Shown: positions 53,240 through 61,134 of the stretch, piece after piece
Layout of the letters: each line of letters opens with the position of its first letter
How positions within the stretch are numbered: position 1 is the stretch's first letter
Assembly (NCBI RefSeq): GCF_014305155.1
Contig: NZ_JACRUK010000006.1
Coordinates: 57,460-121,459, forward strand
Length of the DNA stretch: 64,000 nt
Source of the DNA: Flavobacterium muglaense
Lineage (GTDB): Bacteria > Bacteroidota > Bacteroidia > Flavobacteriales > Flavobacteriaceae
Reading direction: 5' to 3'
Program-made: the position numbers and the translations under genes
Notes under the pieces: model-generated
Database searches by the model: none
What the model saw: only the letters and a program-made list of their open reading frames with translations
What the model was told of the DNA's origin: nothing

Positions 53240-54871
53240 ATGAAAAAAGTATTCGTCTTTTTATTTTTCCTTTTGGTTGGTTTTCTTCTATTTTATACTC
53301 AATTACCGGTTATCAGCTATGGTTTCTTGGGTTTGCCAATCTTGTTGTTATTCTTAACTTTTTTCTATATTGTGCTCTCTTCAGGATTAGCAGTTTCTCC
53401 AAAAACAAAACAATTAATTGTAGCTACTAGACCTAAAAAATTTTTATTTATAATCATTTTAGTATTGCTAGCATATGTCATTGGTTTTCCGATAGCGACA
53501 AGTCTTCCTGTTTTTAGAAGCGATTCGTATCAAAAATTAATTGGGAAGGTCAATAATGGTTCGAAAATTTCAAACCACATTGCTCCAATTGCTATAGATA
53601 AAATTAGAGTAGTCGATGAGGATTTAGCACATTTATTAGGCGAGAAAATTTTAGGTTCACAACCAGCCTTGGGTAGTCAAGTAGAGCTAGGCGAATTTTG
53701 TATCCAAAAAGTGAAAAATGAATTGTACTGGGTAGCTCCTTTATTGCATTCGGGATTTTTTAAGTGGATGAATAATCAAGAAGGAACTGCGGGTTACGTG
53801 ATGGTTTCGGCTACTAATGAACGAGATGTGCGTTTGGTTCAAACGATAAACGAAAAACCGATTAGAATAAAATACCAACCAGCGGCGTATTTTCAGTCTA
53901 ATATAGCAAGGCATTTGTATTTTAATGGATTCAATACCGTTGGATTAGCCGATTATACTTTCGAAATTAATGATGAAGGGATTCCTTTTTGGGTGGTTAC
54001 TCAGTATGAAAAACGAATTGGTTTTGGTGGGAATGAGGCTGTTGGAGCCATTTTAATAAATGCACAAACAGGCGAAATCAAAGAGCATTCAATTGCATCT
54101 ACGCCTAAATGGGTAGATAGAATCCAACCTATTAGTTTTATTGAAGAACAGTTAAACGACTGGGGAGAATATGTAAATGGGTATTGGAATTTTTCGAATG
54201 CTAATAAACTTCAAATTACCGAAGGCTTAACACTCGTTTATGGGAATGACAATAAATCGTATTGGTACACAGGGTTAACTTCTGTAGGGAAAGATGAGTC
54301 GGCTGTGGGTTTTGTTTTAGTCGATACAAGAACTAAAGAGACTACTTTTTACAAGCAAGGTGGCGCCACAGAATATGCTGCTCAAAGTTCGGCTCAAGGA
54401 AAAGTGCAAGAGAAAGGGTATCAAGCTTCATTGCCTATTCCTTATAACATCAACAATATTCCTACCTATGTGATGACGTTGAAGGATAAGGGAGGATTAG
54501 TTAAAATGTTTGCCATGGTTGCCATTTCTGATTATACTATTGTAGGAGTTGGGAATACCATGCGTGAAGCTTTGACATCGTTTAAAAACGTGTATAACAT
54601 GGCCGATAATAAGATAAATCCCGGCGCAGTTGCTAATAAAAAAACAATAACCTCAGTGGTTACTCGAATCCAAAACGATGTGAAAAACGGAAATAGTTTT
54701 TATTATTTCAAAGTAAAAGATTACCCAAATATCTTCGTAGGCTCCTCGCAAATATCGAGTCAGTTGCCTATTACGTTGATTGGAGATACAGTCACTATTT
54801 CATTTGATATTGACACAGAGGAAGTAATTGATGTTTCTACTTTTGAAAACATCAATTTGAAAAATAAATAA
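53240..54871 (+). CDS. Large membrane-anchored protein, unknown (PepSY-like segments)
   Basis: A 543-residue protein. The first ~95 residues form three hydrophobic helices (VFVFLFFLLVGFLLFYTQ, LPILLLFLTFFYIVLSSG, FLFIIILVLLAYVIGFPIA). The remaining ~440 residues are outside the membrane and strand-rich, with PepSY-like turns (GAILINAQTGEIKEHSI, GFVLVDTRTKETTFYKQG). I do not recognise a family. It is flanked by a convergent pirin gene across a terminator. The large extracytoplasmic part suggests a sensing or inhibitor-like role, a guess from the PepSY resemblance only. Confidence 0.65.
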   Translation: MKKVFVFLFFLLVGFLLFYTQLPVISYGFLGLPILLLFLTFFYIVLSSGLAVSPKTKQLIVATRPKKFLFIIILVLLAYVIGFPIATSLPVFRSDSYQKLIGKVNNGSKISNHIAPIAIDKIRVVDEDLAHLLGEKILGSQPALGSQVELGEFCIQKVKNELYWVAPLLHSGFFKWMNNQEGTAGYVMVSATNERDVRLVQTINEKPIRIKYQPAAYFQSNIARHLYFNGFNTVGLADYTFEINDEGIPFWVVTQYEKRIGFGGNEAVGAILINAQTGEIKEHSIASTPKWVDRIQPISFIEEQLNDWGEYVNGYWNFSNANKLQITEGLTLVYGNDNKSYWYTGLTSVGKDESAVGFVLVDTRTKETTFYKQGGATEYAAQSSAQGKVQEKGYQASLPIPYNINNIPTYVMTLKDKGGLVKMFAMVAISDYTIVGVGNTMREALTSFKNVYNMADNKINPGAVANKKTITSVVTRIQNDVKNGNSFYYFKVKDYPNIFVGSSQISSQLPITLIGDTVTISFDIDTEEVIDVSTFENINLKNK

Positions 54872-54892
54872 TTTTGGTTTATTATTTGTAGT

Positions 54893-54937
54893 GAAAAAAG
54901 GCAGAATTCATGTAGAAATGGATTCGGCCTTTTTGTT
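54893..54937. terminator. Bidirectional terminator
   Basis: AAAAAGGCAGAATTCA / TGGATTCGGCCTTTTT hairpin between convergent genes. Confidence 0.75.
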
Positions 54938-54986
54938 TTTAAAACTGCATTACTACTTGTTTAACGATGCAGTTTTGTAGATTCAA

Positions 54987-55703
54987 TTATTGTTTCATTG
55001 GTACTTCCATCAATAAGAATTTTGCATCTGTCGTGGCTTTTATTTCTAAACTGTCAAAATCAGTAATTCCCAATCCATCGCGAGTAGCTAGCTCTTGTCC
55101 ATCCACAGTTATAGTTCCTGAGATTACCATCAGGTACAGGCCATTTTCAGTTTTTTTTAAGTGGTATGTTTTAGAAAAGCCAGCATCAAAATCAGCCAAA
55201 TGAAACCAAGCGTCTTGATGAATCCAAACGCCTTCGTCCTCAGAATTTGGAGATAATATTTGTGCAAAATCATTCTTTTGTTTGCTCGCGTCCAATGTAA
55301 TTTGTTGGTATCGAGGCGTCACATTTTGCACTTTAGGAAACAACCAAATTTGGAATAATTGAGTTCGTTTGTCGGCATTGGGATTGAATTCACTGTGCTG
55401 TATGCCCGTTCCGGCGCTCATTACCTGCACATCGCCCGTTTTTATAGTCGATTCATTTCCCATACTATCCTTGTGGGCGAGATCGCCTTCAAGCGGAATA
55501 GTGATAATTTCCATGTTGTCATGCGGGTGTGTGCCAAAACCCATTCCAGCCGCAACGGTATCATCGTTTAAAACACGAAGCACACCAAACTGATTTCTAT
55601 CTGCATTGTAATATCGTGCAAAACTAAAGGTATGGTATGCATTAAGCCATCCATGATCGGCGTGTCCTCTAGTAGCTGCTTTGTATAAAACGGTCGTTTT
55701 CAT
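54987..55703 (-). CDS. Pirin-family protein
   Basis: A 238-residue bicupin related to pirin and to quercetin dioxygenase. The metal-binding sequence GFGTHPHDNMEIITIPLEG (two His, one Glu) and the third His in GTGIQHSEFN are intact. The full length is close to E. coli YhhW. It could have quercetinase activity or be a redox-sensing protein; neither is shown. It is followed downstream by a bidirectional terminator and preceded by dispersed repeat copy B. Confidence 0.93.
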   Translation of the reverse strand: MKTTVLYKAATRGHADHGWLNAYHTFSFARYYNADRNQFGVLRVLNDDTVAAGMGFGTHPHDNMEIITIPLEGDLAHKDSMGNESTIKTGDVQVMSAGTGIQHSEFNPNADKRTQLFQIWLFPKVQNVTPRYQQITLDASKQKNDFAQILSPNSEDEGVWIHQDAWFHLADFDAGFSKTYHLKKTENGLYLMVISGTITVDGQELATRDGLGITDFDSLEIKATTDAKFLLMEVPMKQ

Positions 55704-55817
55704 AATCGTATGTTTTTAGTGGTTATTGTTGTACAAATTTACATCGATAAGACAGATAGGGCACTTAACCTAGATTAAGAAATAACAAATCACCTTTTAA
55801 TAATCTAAAATATATAA

Positions 55818-55920
55818 TTTGGGCGTGTCCCTGCGGGCCGGGCTATTCGTTCCCGCTTTTATTATATGGCAAAAAAAAGCCATACAATAAAGAGCTCCAC
55901 TACTATCCCTCACGCACGCA
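55818..55920 (-). repeat. Structured dispersed repeat, copy B
   Basis: Read on minus: TTGCGTGCGTGAGGGATAGT, AGTGGAGCTCTTTATTG, a hairpin TATGGC-T(8)-GCCATA, AATAAAAGCGGGAACGA and ACACGCCC. The order and several blocks match copy A at 26892-26990. The central hairpin differs in sequence yet still pairs, as expected for structure conservation. It lies after the crp stop on the same strand. Confidence 0.75.
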
Positions 55921-55944
55921 ATGAAACGTACACTATCCAAAAAG

Positions 55945-56520
55945 TTATCGATGCAATATTTTGCTTTTCATTTTGCTAAAAAATTCAGGAGTAACTCCAA
56001 TGTACGAGGCAATTTGTTTTTGAGGAACTTTTTGAATAAGAGTAGGGTATTTTGAGCAAAATTTTTCAAATCGCTCTTCGGCAGATAGACTTAAGTTGTC
56101 CATCAGTCGTTCTTGATTGACAACCAGTGAGTTTTCGGTTAAGATCCTGAAAAAACGTTCTAGTTTAGGAATTTCGGTATACAGAATTTCTTGATTTTCT
56201 TTCGAAAGAAGCGCCAGTTCAGCGTCTTCTAATACTTCGATAAAAAGATTCCCTGGTTTTTGAGTAATTAAGCTATACATGTCGCCTATCCAATAGCCTG
56301 CACATGCAAAGTTAAGTACGTGTTCTACAATGTTGTCATTGATGTTAAAACTCCGTAAAATCCCCGAATTGACGAAGTAAGAATACTTGCAAACTTCTCC
56401 AGAATGTAATAAAATAGTTTTAGCATCAAAATGATGTACTTCAATTTTAGATAAAAACAATTCTTGCTCTGCAGTTGTGAGTGCTATGTGTTTTGCAATA
56501 TTTTGAAGAATCAAAGACAT
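55945..56520 (-). CDS. Crp/Fnr-family regulator
   Basis: A 191-residue regulator with an N-terminal cyclic-nucleotide-binding-like domain (HHFDAKTILLHSGEVCKYSY) and a C-terminal winged helix (VPQKQIASYIGVTPEFFSKM). It lacks the Fe-S cysteine set of FNR. The start ATG overlaps the stop TAA of the upstream DUF6370 gene in the sequence TAATG, so the two are translationally coupled. The signal sensed is unknown. Confidence 0.92.
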   Translation of the reverse strand: MSLILQNIAKHIALTTAEQELFLSKIEVHHFDAKTILLHSGEVCKYSYFVNSGILRSFNINDNIVEHVLNFACAGYWIGDMYSLITQKPGNLFIEVLEDAELALLSKENQEILYTEIPKLERFFRILTENSLVVNQERLMDNLSLSAEERFEKFCSKYPTLIQKVPQKQIASYIGVTPEFFSKMKSKILHR

Positions 56521-56843
56521 TATTTTTTTTCTTCGGGAAGGAGTTTAAATGCAGAAACAACAAAACGATTGTTTTTTATTTCACCTACAACAGCTGCTTT
56601 TCTAATGGAAGCGCAAAAACCGTCATTAGCGTGTGCATCACCGTGAGAATCAATCGATGTACCGTCTACGAAGTAGCTTTTTCCATCAATACGTACTGCT
56701 AATTCACATCCATGTCCTTCCATCCCAAACTGACATTGCCCACAAGATGCTTCTACAATTTGAGTTTTAGGAGCTTCTTTTTTTTCTTGTGCAGTCAAAG
56801 TAATACTGATCAAGAGCACAAATGGTAAAATTAATTTTTTCAT
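56520..56843 (-). CDS. DUF6370 exported protein
   Basis: A 107-residue exported protein: signal peptide MKKLILPFVLLISITLTAQ, then a mature chain with SCGQCQFGMEGHGCELAVRI and ANDGFCASIRKAAVVG. Its four Cys and nearby His suggest metal binding or a disulphide pair. The DUF6370 family has no assigned function. It is translationally coupled to the Crp-type regulator downstream, so it may take part in the same response. Confidence 0.85.
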   Translation of the reverse strand: MKKLILPFVLLISITLTAQEKKEAPKTQIVEASCGQCQFGMEGHGCELAVRIDGKSYFVDGTSIDSHGDAHANDGFCASIRKAAVVGEIKNNRFVVSAFKLLPEEKK

Positions 56844-56938
56844 GGCAAGATATTTAGTCCTACGAAAGTAGTGCTTTTATTTAGGAGACGAGAATAGTAA
56901 TTCTAATTTTTGCACTTGTTTAAACCCCTTGTATTGCG

Positions 56939-57301
56939 TTATATGGAGTAATTTTTAAACATATAAATCCATAATAATCGTGAAAACCTGATGTTAAAAG
57001 GAGCCATTGCGATAATTACAAAAGCAATAATAGCAATTATACGCAAGTCGAACGCTTTAAGAAAGAAAAATTGCGCAATAACAAATGTAGCTATAGATTG
57101 TGCAACTGTTAAGCCATAATTAACATACATGGCTCCAAAAAAATAGCCTGGTTCTTTTTCAAATTTATTTTGACAATGTGAACAGTTTTTATTCATTTTG
57201 GGAAATCCGATATTAAAAAAAATGTTTTTCTCGTTAAAAACCTTGCCTTCGTGACAATGTGGGCATTCATTGTTTAAAATGTGAACTAGTGTATTTGCCA
57301 T
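56939..57301 (-). CDS. DUF983 membrane protein
   Basis: A 120-residue protein with an N-terminal Cys-rich zinc-ribbon-like region (CPHCHEGKVF, CSHCQNKFEKEPGYFFGAM) and two or three membrane helices in the rest. This matches DUF983. The function is unknown. It diverges from the AraC regulator across 98 bp. Confidence 0.88.
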   Translation of the reverse strand: MANTLVHILNNECPHCHEGKVFNEKNIFFNIGFPKMNKNCSHCQNKFEKEPGYFFGAMYVNYGLTVAQSIATFVIAQFFFLKAFDLRIIAIIAFVIIAMAPFNIRFSRLLWIYMFKNYSI

Positions 57302-57399
57302 CTTTTTTTTTATTTATTATTTTTCAAAGGTATTGTACTGTTCTCGTCTGGCTATTTTATATATTCGCTATTGATAGCACAAAAAAGACATTTTGTAAA

Positions 57400-58263
57400 A
57401 TGAAAAAATACCCTATTTACAACATCCAGCGTTTCAATTGCAATTCAGTCAATAGTGATTTTTATATTAATACGTTCAAGAATCATTTAGTCACCTATAG
57501 TTTTGTTGAAGAGCCGCATCGTCATGATTTTTATGTATTAGCCTTTTTTACAGCTGGTTCAGGGATTCACGAGGTAGATTTTGATAAATTCACTGTGCAG
57601 GCGGGTAGTGTTTTTGTTTTGCAACCAGGGCAAATGCATCATTGGAGTTTGTCTCAGGACGTGGATGGTTATGTAGTCTTTTATTCTAAGGAAATGTATA
57701 ATCTGTATTTTGGACAAAAAGACATTGATAGCTTTCCGTTTTATTTTTCGGTGCATACAAAGTCAGAGATTGTATTGTCAATTGAAGAAATAGTATCACT
57801 AGAACCATTGTTTAAAATGATGCTGGATGAAAGTCTCAAAAATCAAACATTTAAGCAGGATAAAATTTTGAATTTACTGGATATAATTCACATCGAATTG
57901 GCTCGAAAATACGATGCGTTGGTAGTTCCTGAAGTGCATTTGTATACAACTAAAATAAAGCAATTTGCACAATTAGTAGAAGCCAAGTTTATTGAGCAAA
58001 AAGCGGCCTCTTTTTATGCAGATGGTTTAAATATTAGTTTAAAACACCTCAATCGAATTTGCAATGAAACCTTACAGAAAACTACTACGCAAGTAATTAC
58101 AGAACGCATCATTCTGGAAGCAAAACGAATGCTGATGAATAAAAACTTAACGATAAATGAAGTTGCAACAAAGTTAGGTTACGATGATTACTCTTATTTT
58201 GTACGTTTGTTTAAGAAAAATACTTTGATGACTCCCAAGGAATTTCGACTTTCTAAACAGTAA
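57400..58263 (+). CDS. AraC-family regulator with cupin sensor
   Basis: A 287-residue transcription factor. The N-terminal half is a cupin-type sensor (EPHRHDFYVLAFFTAGSG, GSVFVLQPGQMHHWSL); the C-terminal part is a double HTH (LNISLKHLNRICNETLQK, LTINEVATKLGYDDYSYF and LMTPKEFR). The start ATG 57400 is preferred over an upstream frame opening, since MKKYPIYNIQRFN begins the cupin. It is divergent from the DUF983 gene. The effector is unknown. Confidence 0.9.
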   Translation: MKKYPIYNIQRFNCNSVNSDFYINTFKNHLVTYSFVEEPHRHDFYVLAFFTAGSGIHEVDFDKFTVQAGSVFVLQPGQMHHWSLSQDVDGYVVFYSKEMYNLYFGQKDIDSFPFYFSVHTKSEIVLSIEEIVSLEPLFKMMLDESLKNQTFKQDKILNLLDIIHIELARKYDALVVPEVHLYTTKIKQFAQLVEAKFIEQKAASFYADGLNISLKHLNRICNETLQKTTTQVITERIILEAKRMLMNKNLTINEVATKLGYDDYSYFVRLFKKNTLMTPKEFRLSKQ

Positions 58264-58266
58264 TTA

Positions 58267-58286
58267 AACCACATAGAATCATAGAA
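58267..58286. repeat. Solo end of the copA-region repeat
   Basis: AACCACATAGAATCATAGAA resembles the terminal arm at 15900-15919 and 16006-16027 (AACCGCATAGAAACATAGAA). No matching second end is seen nearby. Confidence 0.45.
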
Positions 58287-58370
58287 TTACTAACTATTTA
58301 AAGATTTGAATAGTTGTATTACTATTCACATAGTTACGGAGAGTATCGAATGTTTTTTGTTTTTCTTAAA

Positions 58371-59531
58371 TTAGTAATGAACTTCTATCAATGCGGCTGC
58401 TTGCTTTGCGCGATCAACTATTTCTTCAATCGGTGTTTCTAAAGTGTCGTTTGTTAATGCAACCGCCATTCTTCTGTATGGGCGAGAGCTTGGTTTTCCA
58501 AAGATTCTAAAATCAGTTTTTGGTAAAGCGGCAATTTTTTCAAGTCCCATGTATGTTGGTTTTGTACTGTTTTCGGATGCTAAAACTACGGCACTAGCTC
58601 CAGATTTTTCTAATGTTATTTCGAAAATAGGTAAACTTAATATCGCACGTAAATGCAATTCGAATTCATTGAAATTTTGCGTTCCTGCAAGTGTAACCAT
58701 ACCTGTATCATGCGGACGAGGAGACAGTTCAGAGAAATAAACTCCATCATCTGCAAGGAAAAATTCGACTCCAAAAAGTCCGGCACCACCAAGGGCTTCG
58801 GTTACTTTTTCGGCCATGTCTTGGGCTTCGTATAAATCCTTGTCGGAGATTCTGGCAGGTTGCCAGCTTTCTTGATAATCACCACGTTCTTGACGGTGGC
58901 CTATAGGTGCGCAAAATAAAGTAGGATTGTTATTTTGTGTAACGGTTAATAAGGTAATCTCGGAGTTGAATTTGACAAAAGCTTCCACAATTACTTCCAC
59001 CACATCACCACGAGAACCTTCTACGGCATAGTTCCATGCTTTTTCAATATCTGCTGTTGTTTTTATTGTCGATTGCCCTTTTCCTGATGACGACATCAAG
59101 GGTTTTACCACACATGGCATTCCTACTGCTTCGACTCCTTTTTGTAATTCTTCGGCAGTGGTGGCGTAACGGTAATTCGCGGTTTTTAATCCTAATTCTT
59201 TGGAGGCTAAATCCCGAATTGCTTTACGATTCATCGTAAAGTTGGCTGCCTTTGCCGATGGAACCACTGTGATTCCTTGTTTCTCATAATCATAGAAACG
59301 TTCGGTACGAATGGCTTCAATTTCGGGAACAATAAAATCAGGTTGGTGTTTGGCCACAATTCGATCCAGTTCAATACCATCAAGCATATTGATAACTTCA
59401 AATCCATGAGCTACTTGCATAGCGGGTGCGTTTTCATAACTGTCAACGGCAATTACGGTTTGCCCGATGCGTTGCGCTGCGATTACAAATTCTTTTCCTA
59501 ATTCACCTGAGCCTAGCAATAGTATTTTCAT
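58371..59531 (-). CDS. purT: Phosphoribosylglycinamide formyltransferase 2 (formate-dependent)
   Basis: ATP-grasp enzyme converting GAR to FGAR with formate, a purine-synthesis step. The 386 residues start [20 protein letters not shown], contain the ATP-grasp segment [14 protein letters not shown] and the [25 protein letters not shown] region with the metal and ATP residues. The whole ATP-grasp fold is intact. It is a single gene. Confidence 0.96.
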   Translation of the reverse strand: MKILLLGSGELGKEFVIAAQRIGQTVIAVDSYENAPAMQVAHGFEVINMLDGIELDRIVAKHQPDFIVPEIEAIRTERFYDYEKQGITVVPSAKAANFTMNRKAIRDLASKELGLKTANYRYATTAEELQKGVEAVGMPCVVKPLMSSSGKGQSTIKTTADIEKAWNYAVEGSRGDVVEVIVEAFVKFNSEITLLTVTQNNNPTLFCAPIGHRQERGDYQESWQPARISDKDLYEAQDMAEKVTEALGGAGLFGVEFFLADDGVYFSELSPRPHDTGMVTLAGTQNFNEFELHLRAILSLPIFEITLEKSGASAVVLASENSTKPTYMGLEKIAALPKTDFRIFGKPSSRPYRRMAVALTNDTLETPIEEIVDRAKQAAALIEVHY

Positions 59532-59863
59532 TTTTTGAAGTCTAATTTGAAATGTAAAAATACTGAATTGCTTTTTTGTGACCGCAAATTCGCAAATTAT
59601 TTTTGTTAAAAATGGAGCTTTTTAGAAACAAAACTATTAAAAATGAAAGTAAAAAACTATTAAGAAATTAAGTTGCTTTTCGCTTAATGTAACTTAATTT
59701 CTTAATGGTTGAGGTTGGTTAAAAATGTATTTTGTATCGAAAACTCAAGAAATAGTTGCAGTTAGTGAAGTATGATATAAGCAAAAACTGTAACATATTT
59801 TAAAACTATTCGACATATTGAGATAAAGTAAAATGCTGTGTTTTAACGTTTAATAAAAATAGT
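59532..59863. other. 332-bp gap upstream of the HisC-like gene
   Basis: No gene. It contains the palindromic repeat copy 1 (59659-59706) and AT-rich sequence with no clear promoter. Confidence 0.7.
59659..59706. repeat. Palindromic element, copy 1
   Basis: ATTAAGAAATTAAGTT / AACTTAATTTCTTAAT, a perfect 16-bp inverted repeat with a 16-base loop that includes GCTTAATGT. A near-identical element occurs at 63240-63290. Confidence 0.85.
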
Positions 59864-60967
59864 ATGGGTAGTCGAAGAAATTGGTTGAAACAGACAAGTT
59901 TAGGGATTGTCAGTTTAGGAATTATTCCATTAGAAAGTTTTGCTGTTTCAAAGGAAGAAATTCTAATTAAGGAAGAAGCTAATTTGATTCCAATTTATTT
60001 ACGGTCAAATGAAAATCCGTACGGTCCATCGGACTTAGCAAGAAATGCGATGGCAAAAAGCATAAATAGTAGTAATCGTTATAATTGGGATTCAGTATCG
60101 GACTTAATTTCAAAAATTGCTAAAAAAGATAATCTCGCTGCCGAAAATATACTTTTAGGTGCCGGCTCAACAGAAATTTTAGATTTAGTAGCCCGCTATT
60201 GTGCTGTAAATAAGGGTAGTTTTATTTTGGCAGACCCAACATATAATTATTGGACAGAAGCAGTAGAAAAATTAGGGCTTACAAAAATCACAGTTCCATT
60301 GACCGAAGATAAGACTCATGATTTGTCGGCAATGTTAAACGCAATCCAACCCGACACAAGAATGATTTATATCTGTAATCCCAATAATCCAACAGGGACA
60401 ATTTGTGAAAGAGTAGCACTGGTGAATTTTATTAATGAAGCAACTAAGAAAGTAATTGTTTTAGTTGACGAAGCTTATATTGATTTTACAAACCAAGAAT
60501 CACTTGTGAATTTAGTGACAGAGAATAAAAACTTAATTATTGCTAAAACATTTTCTAAAATGTATGGATTGGCTGGAGCAAGAATTGGATATGGAATTGC
60601 AAACTCAAGTACTATTGAAAAAATCAGTCAACTACAATCTTGGAATAATGGAAGTATAAGTGTCGTATCAGTTTCGGGTGCTTTGGCATCGATTAGCGAC
60701 GAAAAATTCGTGTTGGAAACTTATATGCGAAATAAAAACACAAGAGAATATACAATCAAAGAACTGGAACGGTTAAAAATACAATGCATTCCTTCTCATT
60801 CTAATTTTGTCTATTTTTCATTGGCTAATTATACTAAAGATTTTTTTGAGCAATTAAAAATGAACAACATTATAGGTACAAAAATCTACGAAGAAAAGGG
60901 GGAATGGTCAAGAATTACCATTGGAACTAAAAAAGAAATGGAACAATTTATTAAAGCTTTAGAATAA
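59864..60967 (+). CDS. Exported histidinol-phosphate-aminotransferase-like protein
   Basis: A 367-residue class I PLP aminotransferase of the HisC group: LRSNENPYGPSDLA, the nucleotide-loop LGAGSTEILDLVARY, YICNPNNPTGTI, and the PLP lysine in AKTFSKMYGLAGAR. Unlike true HisC it begins with a twin-arginine signal (SRRNWLKQTSLGIVSLGII), so it is likely exported folded. Its substrate outside the cytoplasm is not known, and no histidine genes are near. Confidence 0.85.
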   Translation: MGSRRNWLKQTSLGIVSLGIIPLESFAVSKEEILIKEEANLIPIYLRSNENPYGPSDLARNAMAKSINSSNRYNWDSVSDLISKIAKKDNLAAENILLGAGSTEILDLVARYCAVNKGSFILADPTYNYWTEAVEKLGLTKITVPLTEDKTHDLSAMLNAIQPDTRMIYICNPNNPTGTICERVALVNFINEATKKVIVLVDEAYIDFTNQESLVNLVTENKNLIIAKTFSKMYGLAGARIGYGIANSSTIEKISQLQSWNNGSISVVSVSGALASISDEKFVLETYMRNKNTREYTIKELERLKIQCIPSHSNFVYFSLANYTKDFFEQLKMNNIIGTKIYEEKGEWSRITIGTKKEMEQFIKALE

Positions 60968-60980
60968 AATAACGAACGGT

Positions 60981-61089
60981 TTGCCGCGTGAGGGATTGAA
61001 GTGGAAATCCTTTTTATTACTGTAGCGTTAGCGGAAGGAATAAAAAGATTGCAACGGAAAGCCTGATCCTTTCGGTCACTTCCAAATTT
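60981..61089 (+). repeat. Structured dispersed repeat, copy C (divergent)
   Basis: TTGCCGCGTGAGGGATTGAAGTGGAA, then ATAAAAAGATTGCAACGGAA and TTTCGGTCACTTCC. Its order matches copies A and B (GCGTGAGGGAT, AGTGGA, CTTTTTATT, AATAAAA, GGTCAC), but the sequence has drifted. It lies after the HisC-like gene. Confidence 0.6.
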
Positions 61090-61096
61090 AATCAAT

Positions 61097-61133
61097 ACAA
61101 CCGATGCCCTTTTTAAAAGCATCGGTTTTGTAT
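61097..61133. terminator. Bidirectional terminator after the HisC-like gene and U32 peptidase
   Basis: ACAACCGATGC / GCATCGGTTTTG stem between the convergent genes. Confidence 0.75.
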
Positions 61134-61134
61134 T

